DNA of 64,000 nucleotides. Source: Candidatus Binatia bacterium. Lineage in GTDB: Bacteria > Desulfobacterota > Binatia > Bin18. Position numbers and translations under genes: made by a program. Each line of letters begins with the position of its first letter. Position 1 is the first letter of the stretch. The notes beneath the pieces are model-generated. The model saw only the letters and a program-made list of their open reading frames with translations, did no database searches and was not told the origin of the DNA. The DNA lies in the NCBI GenBank assembly GCA_022820725.1, contig JAJEFA010000017.1, positions 186,001 through 250,000 of the forward strand, given 5' to 3'. Shown here in pieces: positions 51,332-59,540 of the stretch.

Positions 51332-52420
51332 ATGAAAGAAATTAACATAGAGCTGCGAGACATGCTGCTGGAAGCCCTCCAGCAGCTCCCTCAGGTCGAT
51401 ACGCAGTCGGTTCTTCGGGAACGGCGTATTGGCTGTGGGCAGTATCGGCTCGATGCTGAAATCCACCTGAATGTCGCCGGCCGTGCCCTCACACTCCTCG
51501 TCGGGATGAAGAAGTTCGCCTATCCGCGCGATGTACGGGAAATGCTCTGGCAGATCAAGAAATTCGGGGAGGTTGCGCAGCGCGACCAACAGGAGGGCGA
51601 AACGGTTCTATTGGTCGCCGCTAAGGCGCTCTCACCAGGCGCAAAAGACCTGCTGCGCGAAGAGGGGGTCGGCTACTTCGACACCGGCGGCAGCCTGTAC
51701 ATCCCGGCACCTGGCGCATTCTTTTATATCGACCGGCCCGTGCCCAAGACCGTCGAAAGGGCCGTCCGCTCCCTCTACACAGGAAAACGCTCCCACGTGC
51801 TCCACGCCCTCCTGATGGAACGTGGCAAGTGGTGGCGCGTTAAGGAGATGGCCAAACTGGCCCAGGTGTCGCCCGCAACGGCTTCGGAAACACTCTCTGA
51901 ACTTGAGCGCTTCGAGTGGGTTATATCCAGAGGACGAGGTCCCTCCAAGGAACGTTGTCTTGCCAAGCCAGACGTGCTGCTTGATACATGGAGTAAGCAA
52001 ACGTCCAGCCGCCGACCCCACGCAGAGCGTCGCTACTACGTGCCCGCTACTGCCCCCGAAGAGCTGATGGAGCGCCTGACCCGGTTGAGCGCCGCACACG
52101 AGACCGAGTGCGTGATAACGCAAGAGGCGGCCGCACAGCGCTATGCGCCCTTTCTCTCCGCAATTTCCCGAGTGACGTGTCGGCTGATGCCGGATCACGC
52201 AGCCGAGGCTGTTCTAAGCGTACTGGGTGCGAAGCGGGTGAGTGAGGGGGCAAATCTGCATGTGATCGACACTACATCGCCCGGCGCGTTCCTATTCAAG
52301 GAGCGGGTAGGGGGTATCTGGCTTGCGAGTCCCATCCAGGTCTATCTCGATCTGCTGCGAGGGAGCGGCCGAGCCATCAAGATGGCGGAGCATCTCAGAC
52401 AAGAGAGGATTGGCTGCTGA
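51332..52420 (+). CDS. AbiEi-like antitoxin/regulator of a type IV TA pair
   Basis: 362 aa. A winged helix is seen near residues 150-200 (SHVLHALLMERGKWWRVKEMA, VSPATASETLSELERFEWV). The end GSGRAIKMAEHLRQERIG is like the last helices of AbiEi-type antitoxins, and LWLASPIQVYLDLL-type sequence precedes it. The first 140 residues (VGMKKFAYPRDVREMLWQI, GVGYFDTGGSLYIPAPG) match the nuclease-like N-terminal part found in such proteins. The stop overlaps the next start (ATGA), as is normal for the pair. Confidence 0.8.
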   Translation: MKEINIELRDMLLEALQQLPQVDTQSVLRERRIGCGQYRLDAEIHLNVAGRALTLLVGMKKFAYPRDVREMLWQIKKFGEVAQRDQQEGETVLLVAAKALSPGAKDLLREEGVGYFDTGGSLYIPAPGAFFYIDRPVPKTVERAVRSLYTGKRSHVLHALLMERGKWWRVKEMAKLAQVSPATASETLSELERFEWVISRGRGPSKERCLAKPDVLLDTWSKQTSSRRPHAERRYYVPATAPEELMERLTRLSAAHETECVITQEAAAQRYAPFLSAISRVTCRLMPDHAAEAVLSVLGAKRVSEGANLHVIDTTSPGAFLFKERVGGIWLASPIQVYLDLLRGSGRAIKMAEHLRQERIGC

Positions 52421-53316
52421 TGAACAAACCGACGACCTGGGATGGATATGATCCCCAGGTGACCGAGGCCTGTGAGCGGGTTCTGGTCACCCTGCTCGGC
52501 GGATTGGGGCCGTGGAAAGACTCCGTCTATCTGATCGGCGGTCTTGTGCCGCGCTATCTTGTGCCGAAGAGGCCGCCAGGCGCATTAGCGCATGCGGGAA
52601 CGAGCGATGTTGATATCGTGGTCGAATTCCAGATGCTGGCCAACACCGATGCGTATCGGACGCTCGAAGAAAATCTGAAGAACCTGGGCTTTGAGCGCGC
52701 CGAAAACGACAGAGGAGAAAAGCAATCCTGGCGCTGGCGAACCATGACGGAGACCGGTATCCCCGTCATTCTCGAATTGCTGGCAGATGATCCGGAAACT
52801 TCCGGCGGCAGGGTTCAGCCCTTGCCGGTAGAGGGCAATATCTCCGCGCTGAACATTCCGCATGCGTCAATGGTGTCTGATCATCACCACACGAAGGCAA
52901 TCCAAGCTGAGCGGCTCGGCGGAAACGGTGTTGCCACTGAGAACCTCCGGTATGCTGATCTGGTCAGCTTCACCTGCCTCAAAGCCTTTGCGTTCGACCA
53001 GCGCCACGAACATAAGGATGCATACGATCTCGCCTACTGCATTGAGTTTGCGAACGGTGGCCTAGACGCGGTCGCTGAGACATTCCGGGTCGCGCGGGAG
53101 GGGAAACACGTGGCTGTCATTGAGGAAGCACTTGGCATTATGAGGAAGTGCTTTACGGACGACGACGAGATGGAAGGCTACCGCAGGGACGGTCCCGTTG
53201 CGGTCGCAAAATTTGAACTCGGTGAGGCTGAGGATGACGAGACGCGTGAGGCACGGGCGCTGCGCCAACGGACCGTGAGCGACCTCATCAGTCGAATGTT
53301 GAGCAAGATCGCCTGA
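52420..53316 (+). CDS. AbiEii-like nucleotidyltransferase toxin
   Basis: 298 aa. The nucleotidyltransferase core is visible: YLIGGLVPRYL (G40-G41), then GTSDVDIVVE with D63 and D65, and a third acidic residue near VILELLADD. LVSFTCLKAFAFDQR and EHKDAYDLAYCIE are the helical block of AbiEii/MNT-like proteins. The ATGA overlap with the AbiEi-like gene and the order support a type IV toxin-antitoxin or abortive-infection module. Family role: nucleotide transfer onto RNA to stop growth during phage infection. Confidence 0.82.
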   Translation: MNKPTTWDGYDPQVTEACERVLVTLLGGLGPWKDSVYLIGGLVPRYLVPKRPPGALAHAGTSDVDIVVEFQMLANTDAYRTLEENLKNLGFERAENDRGEKQSWRWRTMTETGIPVILELLADDPETSGGRVQPLPVEGNISALNIPHASMVSDHHHTKAIQAERLGGNGVATENLRYADLVSFTCLKAFAFDQRHEHKDAYDLAYCIEFANGGLDAVAETFRVAREGKHVAVIEEALGIMRKCFTDDDEMEGYRRDGPVAVAKFELGEAEDDETREARALRQRTVSDLISRMLSKIA

Positions 53317-53380
53317 ACCACTTTTGGGCGCCGGGGGTAGGGGGCTGACGAGACAGAAAGCGAGAGGATGATGGCAAACT

Positions 53381-53650
53381 TTGGCCAAGAACAAGAAGAC
53401 CGCCTCTGAGAATCTGCTAACTACCCCGGCCAGAGCAGGGCGGGCCATAGTTGAGAGTGGCTCGGTGCTCGCATGTCCCTTGCTGGGAACTGATGGCTTT
53501 GTCAAGTTTTGCTCAGACCGTGGCCTCCAGATCGACCGGGAGCGCCTCAAAAGATGGGCGTACGATACAACGCGCGTTGCCAGGCAGGCGCGGTTTTCGC
53601 CCGAGCCGATAGGTGTGGTCAGGCAAGTCCCTGGATGTGGGCAGCGATAG
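53381..53650 (+). pseudogene. Short fragment of unknown gene
   Basis: Open for 89 codons from a TTG (AKNKKTASENLL at the start). The block LLGTDGFVKFCSDRGLQIDRERLKRW looks like real protein (split here for length: TDGFVKFCSDRG and LQIDRERLKRW), resembling the start of phage-defence or ATPase genes, but the rest reads as random. It probably is the 5' end of a lost gene. Low confidence. Confidence 0.35.
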
Positions 53651-53755
53651 AGCCGACATCCAGCGGGCAGGAAACAACTGAACGGGAGCGCAGTGGGGAA
53701 GGCCCCGGGCGCATACCGAAAGGCAGAGGCGGGTCCAGGGCTTACGAGGGAAAGC

Positions 53756-54139
53756 ATGGCGGAGCGCGAGGCAGATGTCAATCCTTTTTCCTATACGGAA
53801 GAGACGCTCGAAGAAATCGAAGGAGCACTCTCGCACGAGCGCCTCCATCCGTATCTCGATGCCGCTGGGGGAAACCGAGAAAGAGCGCTCCGGCTCTACC
53901 TCTGGAATACGGCGGCCAGCGCGGCCTTCTACGGCCCGTTACAAGGGCTGGAGGTCGTGCTCCGCAACGCGATCCATCGCCAGCTCAGCGGACGGTACGG
54001 ATCGGCCTGGTATACGAATCTGGACACGGGCCTCGATAGAGGCACGCTGGGACGGATTCAGCAGGCGATTGCGGAATTGACACGCGGTGACTCTCCGAAC
54101 GATATCCCTCTCTCACACAAATGGGTGGAAAGGTGTTGA
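53756..54139 (+). pseudogene. Abi-family (Abi_2/AbiD-like) protein, C-terminally truncated
   Basis: 127 aa from the ATG at 53756. The N-terminal block HERLHPYLDAAGGNRERALR, then LYLWNTAASAAFYGPLQGLE and VVLRNAIHRQLSGRYG, is typical of Abi-family abortive-infection proteins. These are usually over 200 aa. Here the sequence ends soon after NDIPLSHKWVERC, where the family continues with its catalytic C-terminal half. So it is cut short. Confidence 0.65.
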
Positions 54140-54394
54140 GAAGGAAGAGGGCTGACCGCCCGTGTTGTGGTGTAGGTGGTCAGCCTGCCCTCAACTCTGG
54201 AGGTGGGCTGAGCGGAGGGCCGGAGGAGTCTTTACGCGCGGTCCCCATCGAGGCACTGACGGATGGTCTGTGTGACTTCTCCCCGGAGCTGCCAGGAAAA
54301 GGAGCCGAACCGAGCCCCATGCGCTTCTCACCGGCTTGTAGCCGCTCCTCGATGCGCTGCTCAAAAGCCGCAAATTTGTGGTCCAAGCGTTCCC
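54140..54394. other. Intergenic stretch, no supported gene
   Basis: 255 bp between the truncated Abi gene and the repeated-domain fragment. A minus-strand open stretch begins MDHKFAAFEQRIEERLQAGEKRM (shown in parts: KFAAFEQRIEERLQAGEK), which looks like a short coiled coil, but it has no ribosome site and the rest is low-complexity. I see nothing else. Confidence 0.4.
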
Positions 54395-54586
54395 CTACTC
54401 CTCAGCCGTAATGACAAAGTTCTGACTGTTCTGTTGCCACTCTAACGTGACCGTCTGCCCCATATCTGGGAAGTCCTCCACCATACACTCCCCCTCGACC
54501 CCCCACAGAAACTTCTCACCCAGCGTTGTCACCCGCACCGTGGCCAAGGCCGGTGGAATGCGCACTCCAGACATGGTGTTCCTCAC
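54395..54586 (-). pseudogene. Fragment of the repeated C-terminal domain (copy A)
   Basis: 63 codons on the minus strand. It contains TVRVTTLGEKFLWGVEGECM, then VEDFPDMGQTVTLEWQQNSQ and NFVITAEE before the stop. The same ending occurs at 57666-57830 (as the end of a complete gene) and 59355-59540. This copy has no upstream part of the parent domain (no GWVCDAE or NWNR segment) in frame. Confidence 0.7.
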
Positions 54587-54678
54587 CTCCTCGCTTCCCC
54601 TTCATGGGAGTCGGCTCGCGCTCGCCGCGCTATCCCCGATACCTGGACACAGGAGAGAAAAGAGATCTCGCCCGGCGG

Positions 54679-55818
54679 TCAGGCGAACGTGGTCACCGCC
54701 AGCACCAGCCGCACCAAGTCCACTTTCCCGGAGAGACCCTGCTTGTGGTAGATTTGGTGCAGATACCACCGGACAGAGCCTTCCGTATGCTCCATCGCCG
54801 CGGCAATCTCGCGGACTGTCTTGCCTTCCGCCACCCAGGCCGCTATCTGGCCCTCCACCGGCGTCAACTCCAGGGTCGCGGCCACCAGGGCGGGATCAAT
54901 GCGGGTCCCGGCTCCCGGCTCGGTAATCAGCATGAGCGCAGCGACACGCCGCGCCCCAAGGTCCATCCGCCGGACACCCACGGGTTTGACGTGCACCACG
55001 AACGGCGGCAACGCGGACATCCGCCGGAGCCTCATCGACCCGCTGACGGCGGGGGTGCTGGAGGTCGACAGCGCGGCGGCCACCAGCCGCTCCAGGCGGT
55101 CTCGATCAGCCGGCACGCGGGCGGACAGCACTCCGCCCCGGTCCGACAACACGCCATCGCCCTGCCGTAGGATGGCACGGGCGCGGTCGTTCGCCTCCAC
55201 GATCTGCCCCTGCCGGTCCAGATGGATGACCCCGACCCGTGTGTTGTCGAGCAGGGTCGTCAGGGACGCGCCCAACGCCTCGGCCTTGCTCAACGCCTGC
55301 CGCACCCGCACGAATTGCCGCAGATGGGGCAACACTGCTTTGACCATGGCGAGTTGCCCCGCCCCCCAGCCCGTGGGGTCAACCGGGTTATGCGGGGACC
55401 AGGCGATATGGGAGCCGTCCGGTTCGAGCAGCCGCACCTGTAAGCTCTTCTGGAAATGCCCCTTGAGAAACGACTCGTTGTAGGTCGGGGAGGTCTGCAA
55501 CTCCGCGGCCGTGTACAACTCGGGAGTGTACACCACACTGTTGTCGGGCAGTTGGCGGAAGCGCGCCACGCCTTCGTTGATGGGGTGGTAGACTTCCAGG
55601 TACTCGCGCTCCCAGTCCTCGCGCCGCTCCCCCCGGTAGTAGAGGCCGACGAAGGAGACCCGGCTGTCGGCCTGCGCGCCCTCGCGCACCATGAGGGAAT
55701 TGCCCACCGTGCCGCAGGCGGCATCGAGCAGGGCCGCAGTGGCCGGCCAGCGCGTCTCGTCCAGCATGGCGGCATGGAGCGTCTCCAGGAGGCGCTCAAA
55801 CGTGTCCTGCGCACTCAT
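54679..55818 (-). CDS. LuxR-type transcriptional regulator with PAS-like domain
   Basis: 379 aa from the ATG at 55818 (GGAGGGAACGGC before it). The first ~190 residues look like a GAF/sensor region (FERLLETLHAAMLDETRW; REGAQADSRVSFVGLYYRG). A PAS-like stretch follows at about 205-290 (VGVIHLDRQGQIVEANDRARAIL). The C-terminal LuxR-type HTH is LTPVEGQIAAWVAEGKTVREIAAAMEHTEGSV, given here in two parts: LTPVEGQIAAWVAEGKT and VREIAAAMEHTEGSVRWYL. A palindrome that could be its site occurs 102 bp upstream and twice more nearby. Confidence 0.85.
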   Translation of the reverse strand: MSAQDTFERLLETLHAAMLDETRWPATAALLDAACGTVGNSLMVREGAQADSRVSFVGLYYRGERREDWEREYLEVYHPINEGVARFRQLPDNSVVYTPELYTAAELQTSPTYNESFLKGHFQKSLQVRLLEPDGSHIAWSPHNPVDPTGWGAGQLAMVKAVLPHLRQFVRVRQALSKAEALGASLTTLLDNTRVGVIHLDRQGQIVEANDRARAILRQGDGVLSDRGGVLSARVPADRDRLERLVAAALSTSSTPAVSGSMRLRRMSALPPFVVHVKPVGVRRMDLGARRVAALMLITEPGAGTRIDPALVAATLELTPVEGQIAAWVAEGKTVREIAAAMEHTEGSVRWYLHQIYHKQGLSGKVDLVRLVLAVTTFA

Positions 55819-55912
55819 GCCGTTCCCTCCTGGGGCCGGTGGGGGCGGGCCGCATGTCACCAGAGCCGTTCATACACATGCTGCTCGTACGCGTATACTC
55901 AATTCTATGGTG

Positions 55913-55940
55913 CCGGTCACCTATCAAATGATAGGAAAAT
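55913..55940 (+). promoter_or_regulatory. Palindromic repeat (candidate regulator site), copy 1
   Basis: Core CCTATCA-AA-TGATAGG (55920-55935), a near-perfect 16-bp palindrome, in the wider shared block CCGGTCACCTATCAAATGAT-AGGAAAAT. Located 102 bp upstream of the LuxR-type start. Length and symmetry fit a LuxR-type operator, but the conserved asymmetric flanks also fit a dispersed repeat. Confidence 0.55.
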
Positions 55941-56205
55941 CGTTCAAATAATAGAAAAGTTACTCCGCTATGATGTGCCCTTTCCAAGCCTGGATGCAGA
56001 TGCCAGGGTTCCCCAAATGCATGCTTGAAAAATTCCGCTCCCAATCCTTCTCTCCGAAGCTCTGCATATCCGGTCGATTTGGACGTGCCGGACTCCATTA
56101 GGCGTTCCTTAGAACAGGGTACGACTTTTTTTTCGAGAAGTTAGGGTGGTTCTTATTCGCAGCCGACCCCCGCCCCGTCTCCGGTGGGACGGAGACGGCC
56201 AGGTC

Positions 56206-56233
56206 ATTTTTCTATCATTTGGTAGGTGACCGG
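56206..56233 (-). promoter_or_regulatory. Palindromic repeat (candidate regulator site), copy 2
   Basis: Minus-strand orientation: CCGGTCACCTACCAAATGAT then AGAAAAAT. One change in the left half-site (CCTACCA). It lies 32 bp upstream of the prodomain-like gene at 56265. Confidence 0.55.
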
Positions 56234-56264
56234 CGTCCCGGCAGTGTGGTAAGGCAGCCCCCTT

Positions 56265-56555
56265 ATGAAATCACTCAACCTGTTCGACGATGTGGTGGTG
56301 ACGGGTCTCGTGGAGCACACGGCACCGGCCTTTTCGGGGGGGTATTCCCTCGCGGGCCATCCGCTCGAAGAGCCGCCGGGCACCCTGACGCTGGTGGTCA
56401 ACGGGGCGACCGTGGCGGGCACGGTGCGGTCGCCGGGCGCACTCTACGATATTCGCTCGGTGGGCGGTGGATTGTACGCCATGCGCGAGATGGACGAGCC
56501 CCCGCCGGAGTGCGGGGTTGAGGGGCCCCATTCCGAGCCAGACCACCTGCATTGA
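56265..56555 (+). pseudogene. Metzincin-type prodomain, separated from its protease
   Basis: 96 aa. LTLVVNGATVAGTVRSPGAL and YDIRSVGGGLYAMREMDEPP look like the inhibitory prodomain that precedes reprolysin-like metalloproteases; a cysteine in PPPECGVE could be the switch residue. There is no signal peptide, and the following gene has its own. In intact relatives both parts are one protein, so this is probably a broken or rearranged gene. Its stop overlaps the next start (TGATG). Confidence 0.55.
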
Positions 56556-57304
56556 TGCTCCAGCCGCCCTGGAATCCTGTCCAAACCAGCGCGCGCCTGC
56601 TCCTCGCCGTGCTGGTGCTGCTGGCCCTCCTGGCGGGGGGGACGGCCCATGCCCAGACGGTCATTGATGTCGCCGTCTTCTACACGCCTGCCGCCAAAAA
56701 TCACCAGGGCGGGACCGCGCAGATTGAGGCCAAGATCGACGAGATCATCGCAGCGACCAACACGGCCTACACGAACAGCGGCGTGAACCAGCGCCTGAAC
56801 CTGGTGGCGGCGGCGGAGGTGTGCTACACCGAGCAGGATCTGATAACCGACCGCAACCGTCTCCGGGACCCGTCGGACGGCCATATGGACGAGGTCCACA
56901 CCATCCGCGAGCGGGTCTGGGCGGATGTCGTCATGCTGCTGCGCTTTAGAGGTGACATCCGCGACTTCGGGGGAGAGTCGTACCGGGTATACCCGATAAC
57001 GGCGGGGAACGCTCCGGACTATGCTTTTGGCGTTGTCAGCATCGACCGGCAGCTCGAAGGCCCGGGCACAGTTGCCTATAGCGCGACCGCGATATTCGCC
57101 CACGAACTGGGCCACATCATGGGCCTTGAGCACGACCGCTATGAGGCGTGCCCTGCCGGGAGGTGCCCCAATACCGAATATCCCTACTCCTACGGATACG
57201 TGAATCAGGAGGCGTTCACGGAGGGGGCCGCGACCTCCAAGCGTTGGCACACGATCATGGCCTACGAAAACCAGTGCCGCGATGCCGGTTTCTCCTGCTG
57301 CTGA
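56555..57304 (+). CDS. Secreted reprolysin-like (metzincin) zinc metalloprotease, C-terminally short
   Basis: 249 aa from the ATG at 56555. Signal peptide RLLLAVLVLLALLAGGTAHAQ. VFYTPAAKNHQGGTAQIEAK starts the catalytic domain, and the zinc motif is H183-E-L-G-H187-IMGLEH193-D, with the Met-turn in HTIMAYENQC. The protein stops at DAGFSCC, where relatives continue with about 20 more residues and often a secretion/sorting domain. It may still fold, but the 3' end looks truncated by recombination with the next fragment. Confidence 0.72.
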   Translation: MLQPPWNPVQTSARLLLAVLVLLALLAGGTAHAQTVIDVAVFYTPAAKNHQGGTAQIEAKIDEIIAATNTAYTNSGVNQRLNLVAAAEVCYTEQDLITDRNRLRDPSDGHMDEVHTIRERVWADVVMLLRFRGDIRDFGGESYRVYPITAGNAPDYAFGVVSIDRQLEGPGTVAYSATAIFAHELGHIMGLEHDRYEACPAGRCPNTEYPYSYGYVNQEAFTEGAATSKRWHTIMAYENQCRDAGFSCC

Positions 57305-57426
57305 CCCTTCGCAACCGATTTCGCCTCGCTTGATTCGGCCGTCCCGCCAGCTGCCTTCCTCGTTTGGAGGGGTTGGGCACGCGCGGACTGGCGGCGGGTG
57401 TTTGGAAAGGAGACCAGAAAACAGCA

Positions 57427-57665
57427 TGCCGGGGTATTCACCATTTGACAAAGCTCTCCACGCTCTACAGTCCTCTGACCTCACAATTCTGAAGAATGTT
57501 CATGAAGGCTGGTATGTGGAGTACAAACGCCAAGAGGTCAACGCTCGCTCGCTCGCGAAATCTCTCTCCGCGTTCGCCAACACGTATGGTGGATGGCTGT
57601 TCCTTGGCGTGGAAGAACAAAGCAAGGACAACCCCCGCCAAACCGTTATTTACTGTAAACCCATA
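57427..57665 (+). pseudogene. N-terminal fragment of an AlbA_2/Schlafen-type protein
   Basis: From the ATG at about 57426: SPFDKALHALQSSDLTILKN, then EGWYVEYKRQ and LAKSLSAFANTYGGWLFLGV. This is the AlbA_2 (divergent AAA-4) nucleic-acid-binding start (E-Y-K, then FANT-GG-LF-GV). After TVIYC near 57655 the frame runs into the 3' end of the convergent gene and loses similarity. The remaining ~300 residues of such proteins are absent. Confidence 0.65.
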
Positions 57666-59237
57666 TCACTCCGACTGCACATCCGTAATGACAAAGTTCT
57701 GACTCTCCTGCTGCCACTCCAGCGTGGTCGTCTCATCCTGATACGGGAAGCCTTCCACTACACATTCGCCCACGGCTCCGCGTAGAAACTCCTCTTCCGC
57801 TCCTTCGCCCAGTGTTGTCACCTGTACCGCCGCTTGGTCTAATACGATCCTATTCACAAAGGTGGTAACGGTATGTCTTCCAGCACCAAACCGATTCCAG
57901 TTGGCTAACAACACAAATCCATTATTCGTGTCTCCACAGGCGTCCTGCGTATCCAGCCGCTCCATGCCATACATCGCCGGATACCACTCAACCTCTCCTT
58001 GGGCAGTCTCAATCTGGAACTCTACCAGTTCTGCGTCACACACCCAGCCCCACAGCGCTCCCACTCCACTCTGGAACGAACCCGCGCCCGGATTCTCCAG
58101 CCTTCCCCTCAACTCCACATCCTCAACACTCGGATAAAATCCCGAATTGACGATATAGTCAGTTGTGAGGATGCTGCCGTCTGGTCTCGGGAGGCGTGCG
58201 GTAAACACGCGGGCGTACCCCACCTTGGGGACTTCGAGGCGGTCGAACTCGTCGTCGGGATCGTCAAAGTAGTACTCCACAAAGCCGCCTTCCGGGTCAC
58301 TCTCCGCTGCACGATAGACTTGCTCCGCAACAAGTTCGCCAGTCACGATATGGCGGACAGTTCCTGATTGTCGTAGCTCGAATCGATTCGGGAACCCGCC
58401 GTGGAGGTGGATGAATCTGCTGACCCGTTCCGTGATGGCGATGTACACGGACCCATGAACCCACGGGCCATTCTCATCACGAAAGACAACCCTGGCATTC
58501 GAGACTGCGTTGGCATCGCCGGATGCAACCAGTTCTATGTAGTACTCTCCCGCCGCTGTGACAAAAGCCTTCAAACTGTCTCGGTCTACGACCTCTGCGG
58601 CCGTAACGGGCGGTTCGATATGCTCCAGCTCCACTGGGGCGAGGTGAGAGACATCCAGATCAAAGCCGACAGAGACAATGACAGGGTGTCCCGAGGCCCC
58701 CGAGATAAGAGGGACCGCATAGCCGGAGGCCCCTGGGATATCAGGGAGGTCAAAGAGTGCGCCAGTCCCGGTAGCCGCTTCCGTGAAGGCCGCTCTGGTT
58801 TCCTCTGCACTCGCCAGCACCGCCGGATCAATGCCCAAGGCATGGAGGATGCCCGCATAAATCTCAGGCTTGAGTTGTCGCCCTGATAGAGATTGATCCT
58901 TCGCATGAATGAATATCCGGGGGCTGGGCACCTGTCTGGTGACATAGATGTTCCCGGCCCGCCACGGTCCCCCCTCCTGTCGGAGGAGACAGCCAACGTA
59001 GGCTAACTCCTTGAGGCTTGTAATACCTGGCTCACTCACAAAGATGTCTCTCACGGCCAAGGCAAAATCAGTCAGGCTGGCACTCCCATCCTCCACTTGT
59101 TGCGCTGTCACTGGTGGAGGGGCCAACGGTGTCACCCCTTCCGGCAGTGGGCACTCGAGCTGCGCGCGAACTGAGGAAGCCATCCCCAAAACAAGTAATA
59201 AGACCCCAACCGTATAGGCTTGATAAGTAATCTTCAT
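57666..59237 (-). CDS. Secreted protein with two Cache-like domains and a GWVCDA/QNFVI C-terminal domain
   Basis: 523 aa from the ATG at 59237 (CGAGGG upstream); signal peptide TYQAYTVGVLLLVLGMASSVRA. First Cache-like region ~45-190: SLTDFALAVRDIFVSEPGIT, GGPWRAGNIYVTRQVPSPRI. Second ~215-375: GPWVHGSVYIAITERVSRFI, HLHGGFPNRFEL, GGFVEYYFDDPDDEF. C-terminal domain ~385-523: GVGALWGWVCDAELVEF, DTQDACGDTNNGFVLLANWN, then the recurrent tail TLGEGAEEEFLRGAVGEC and TLEWQQESQNFVITDV. Cache domains bind small ligands outside the cell; here no membrane anchor or signalling domain follows, so it may be a free binding protein. Confidence 0.78.
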   Translation of the reverse strand: MKITYQAYTVGVLLLVLGMASSVRAQLECPLPEGVTPLAPPPVTAQQVEDGSASLTDFALAVRDIFVSEPGITSLKELAYVGCLLRQEGGPWRAGNIYVTRQVPSPRIFIHAKDQSLSGRQLKPEIYAGILHALGIDPAVLASAEETRAAFTEAATGTGALFDLPDIPGASGYAVPLISGASGHPVIVSVGFDLDVSHLAPVELEHIEPPVTAAEVVDRDSLKAFVTAAGEYYIELVASGDANAVSNARVVFRDENGPWVHGSVYIAITERVSRFIHLHGGFPNRFELRQSGTVRHIVTGELVAEQVYRAAESDPEGGFVEYYFDDPDDEFDRLEVPKVGYARVFTARLPRPDGSILTTDYIVNSGFYPSVEDVELRGRLENPGAGSFQSGVGALWGWVCDAELVEFQIETAQGEVEWYPAMYGMERLDTQDACGDTNNGFVLLANWNRFGAGRHTVTTFVNRIVLDQAAVQVTTLGEGAEEEFLRGAVGECVVEGFPYQDETTTLEWQQESQNFVITDVQSE

Positions 59238-59354
59238 ATGCCCTCGAATCCCCATAGAAAAATCGGGTAGTGTCTCACGTTGCATTTCTTTCTTCATCCG
59301 TGTTCTCCTGTCCGGCCGCTGGCTTTTGGCCGCCTTGGGGGATGTCCAGCCCCC

Positions 59355-59540
59355 TACTCCACCTCCACCAGCACGAAGTTCTGACTCGTCTGTTGCCACG
59401 CCAGGGTCACCGTCTGGCCCATCTCCGGGAAGTCCTCCACCAGACACTCCCCCTCAGCGCCCCGCAGAAATTCGTGCCCCGGGGTCGTCACCCGCACCCT
59501 GGCGTGGCCCAACTCCACGTCATCCACGAGGAGACTCTTT
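59355..59540 (-). pseudogene. Fragment of the repeated C-terminal domain (copy C)
   Basis: Minus-strand stretch opening just after an in-frame TAA: SLLVDDVELGHARVRVTTPG, HEFLRGAEGECLVEDFPEMG, QTVTLAWQQTSQNFVLVEVE and stop. It is closely related to copy A at 54395 and to the end of the gene at 57666. The start is missing; the palindrome copy 3 lies 23 bp upstream. Confidence 0.7.

Larger units (their letters stand above)
55819..56264. other. Intergenic region with two palindromes
   Basis: 446 bp between the LuxR-type gene (minus) and the prodomain-like gene (plus). No supported gene. It holds the palindrome copies at 55913-55940 and 56206-56233, in opposite orientation, each directly facing one of the flanking genes. 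The rest shows no clear structure. Confidence 0.55.

Noticed and set aside
57282..57304. Second selenocysteine codon at the TGA ending the metalloprotease (after GFSCC)
   Set aside because: The sequence after this TGA does not continue the metzincin family in frame and no hairpin fits; truncation is simpler.
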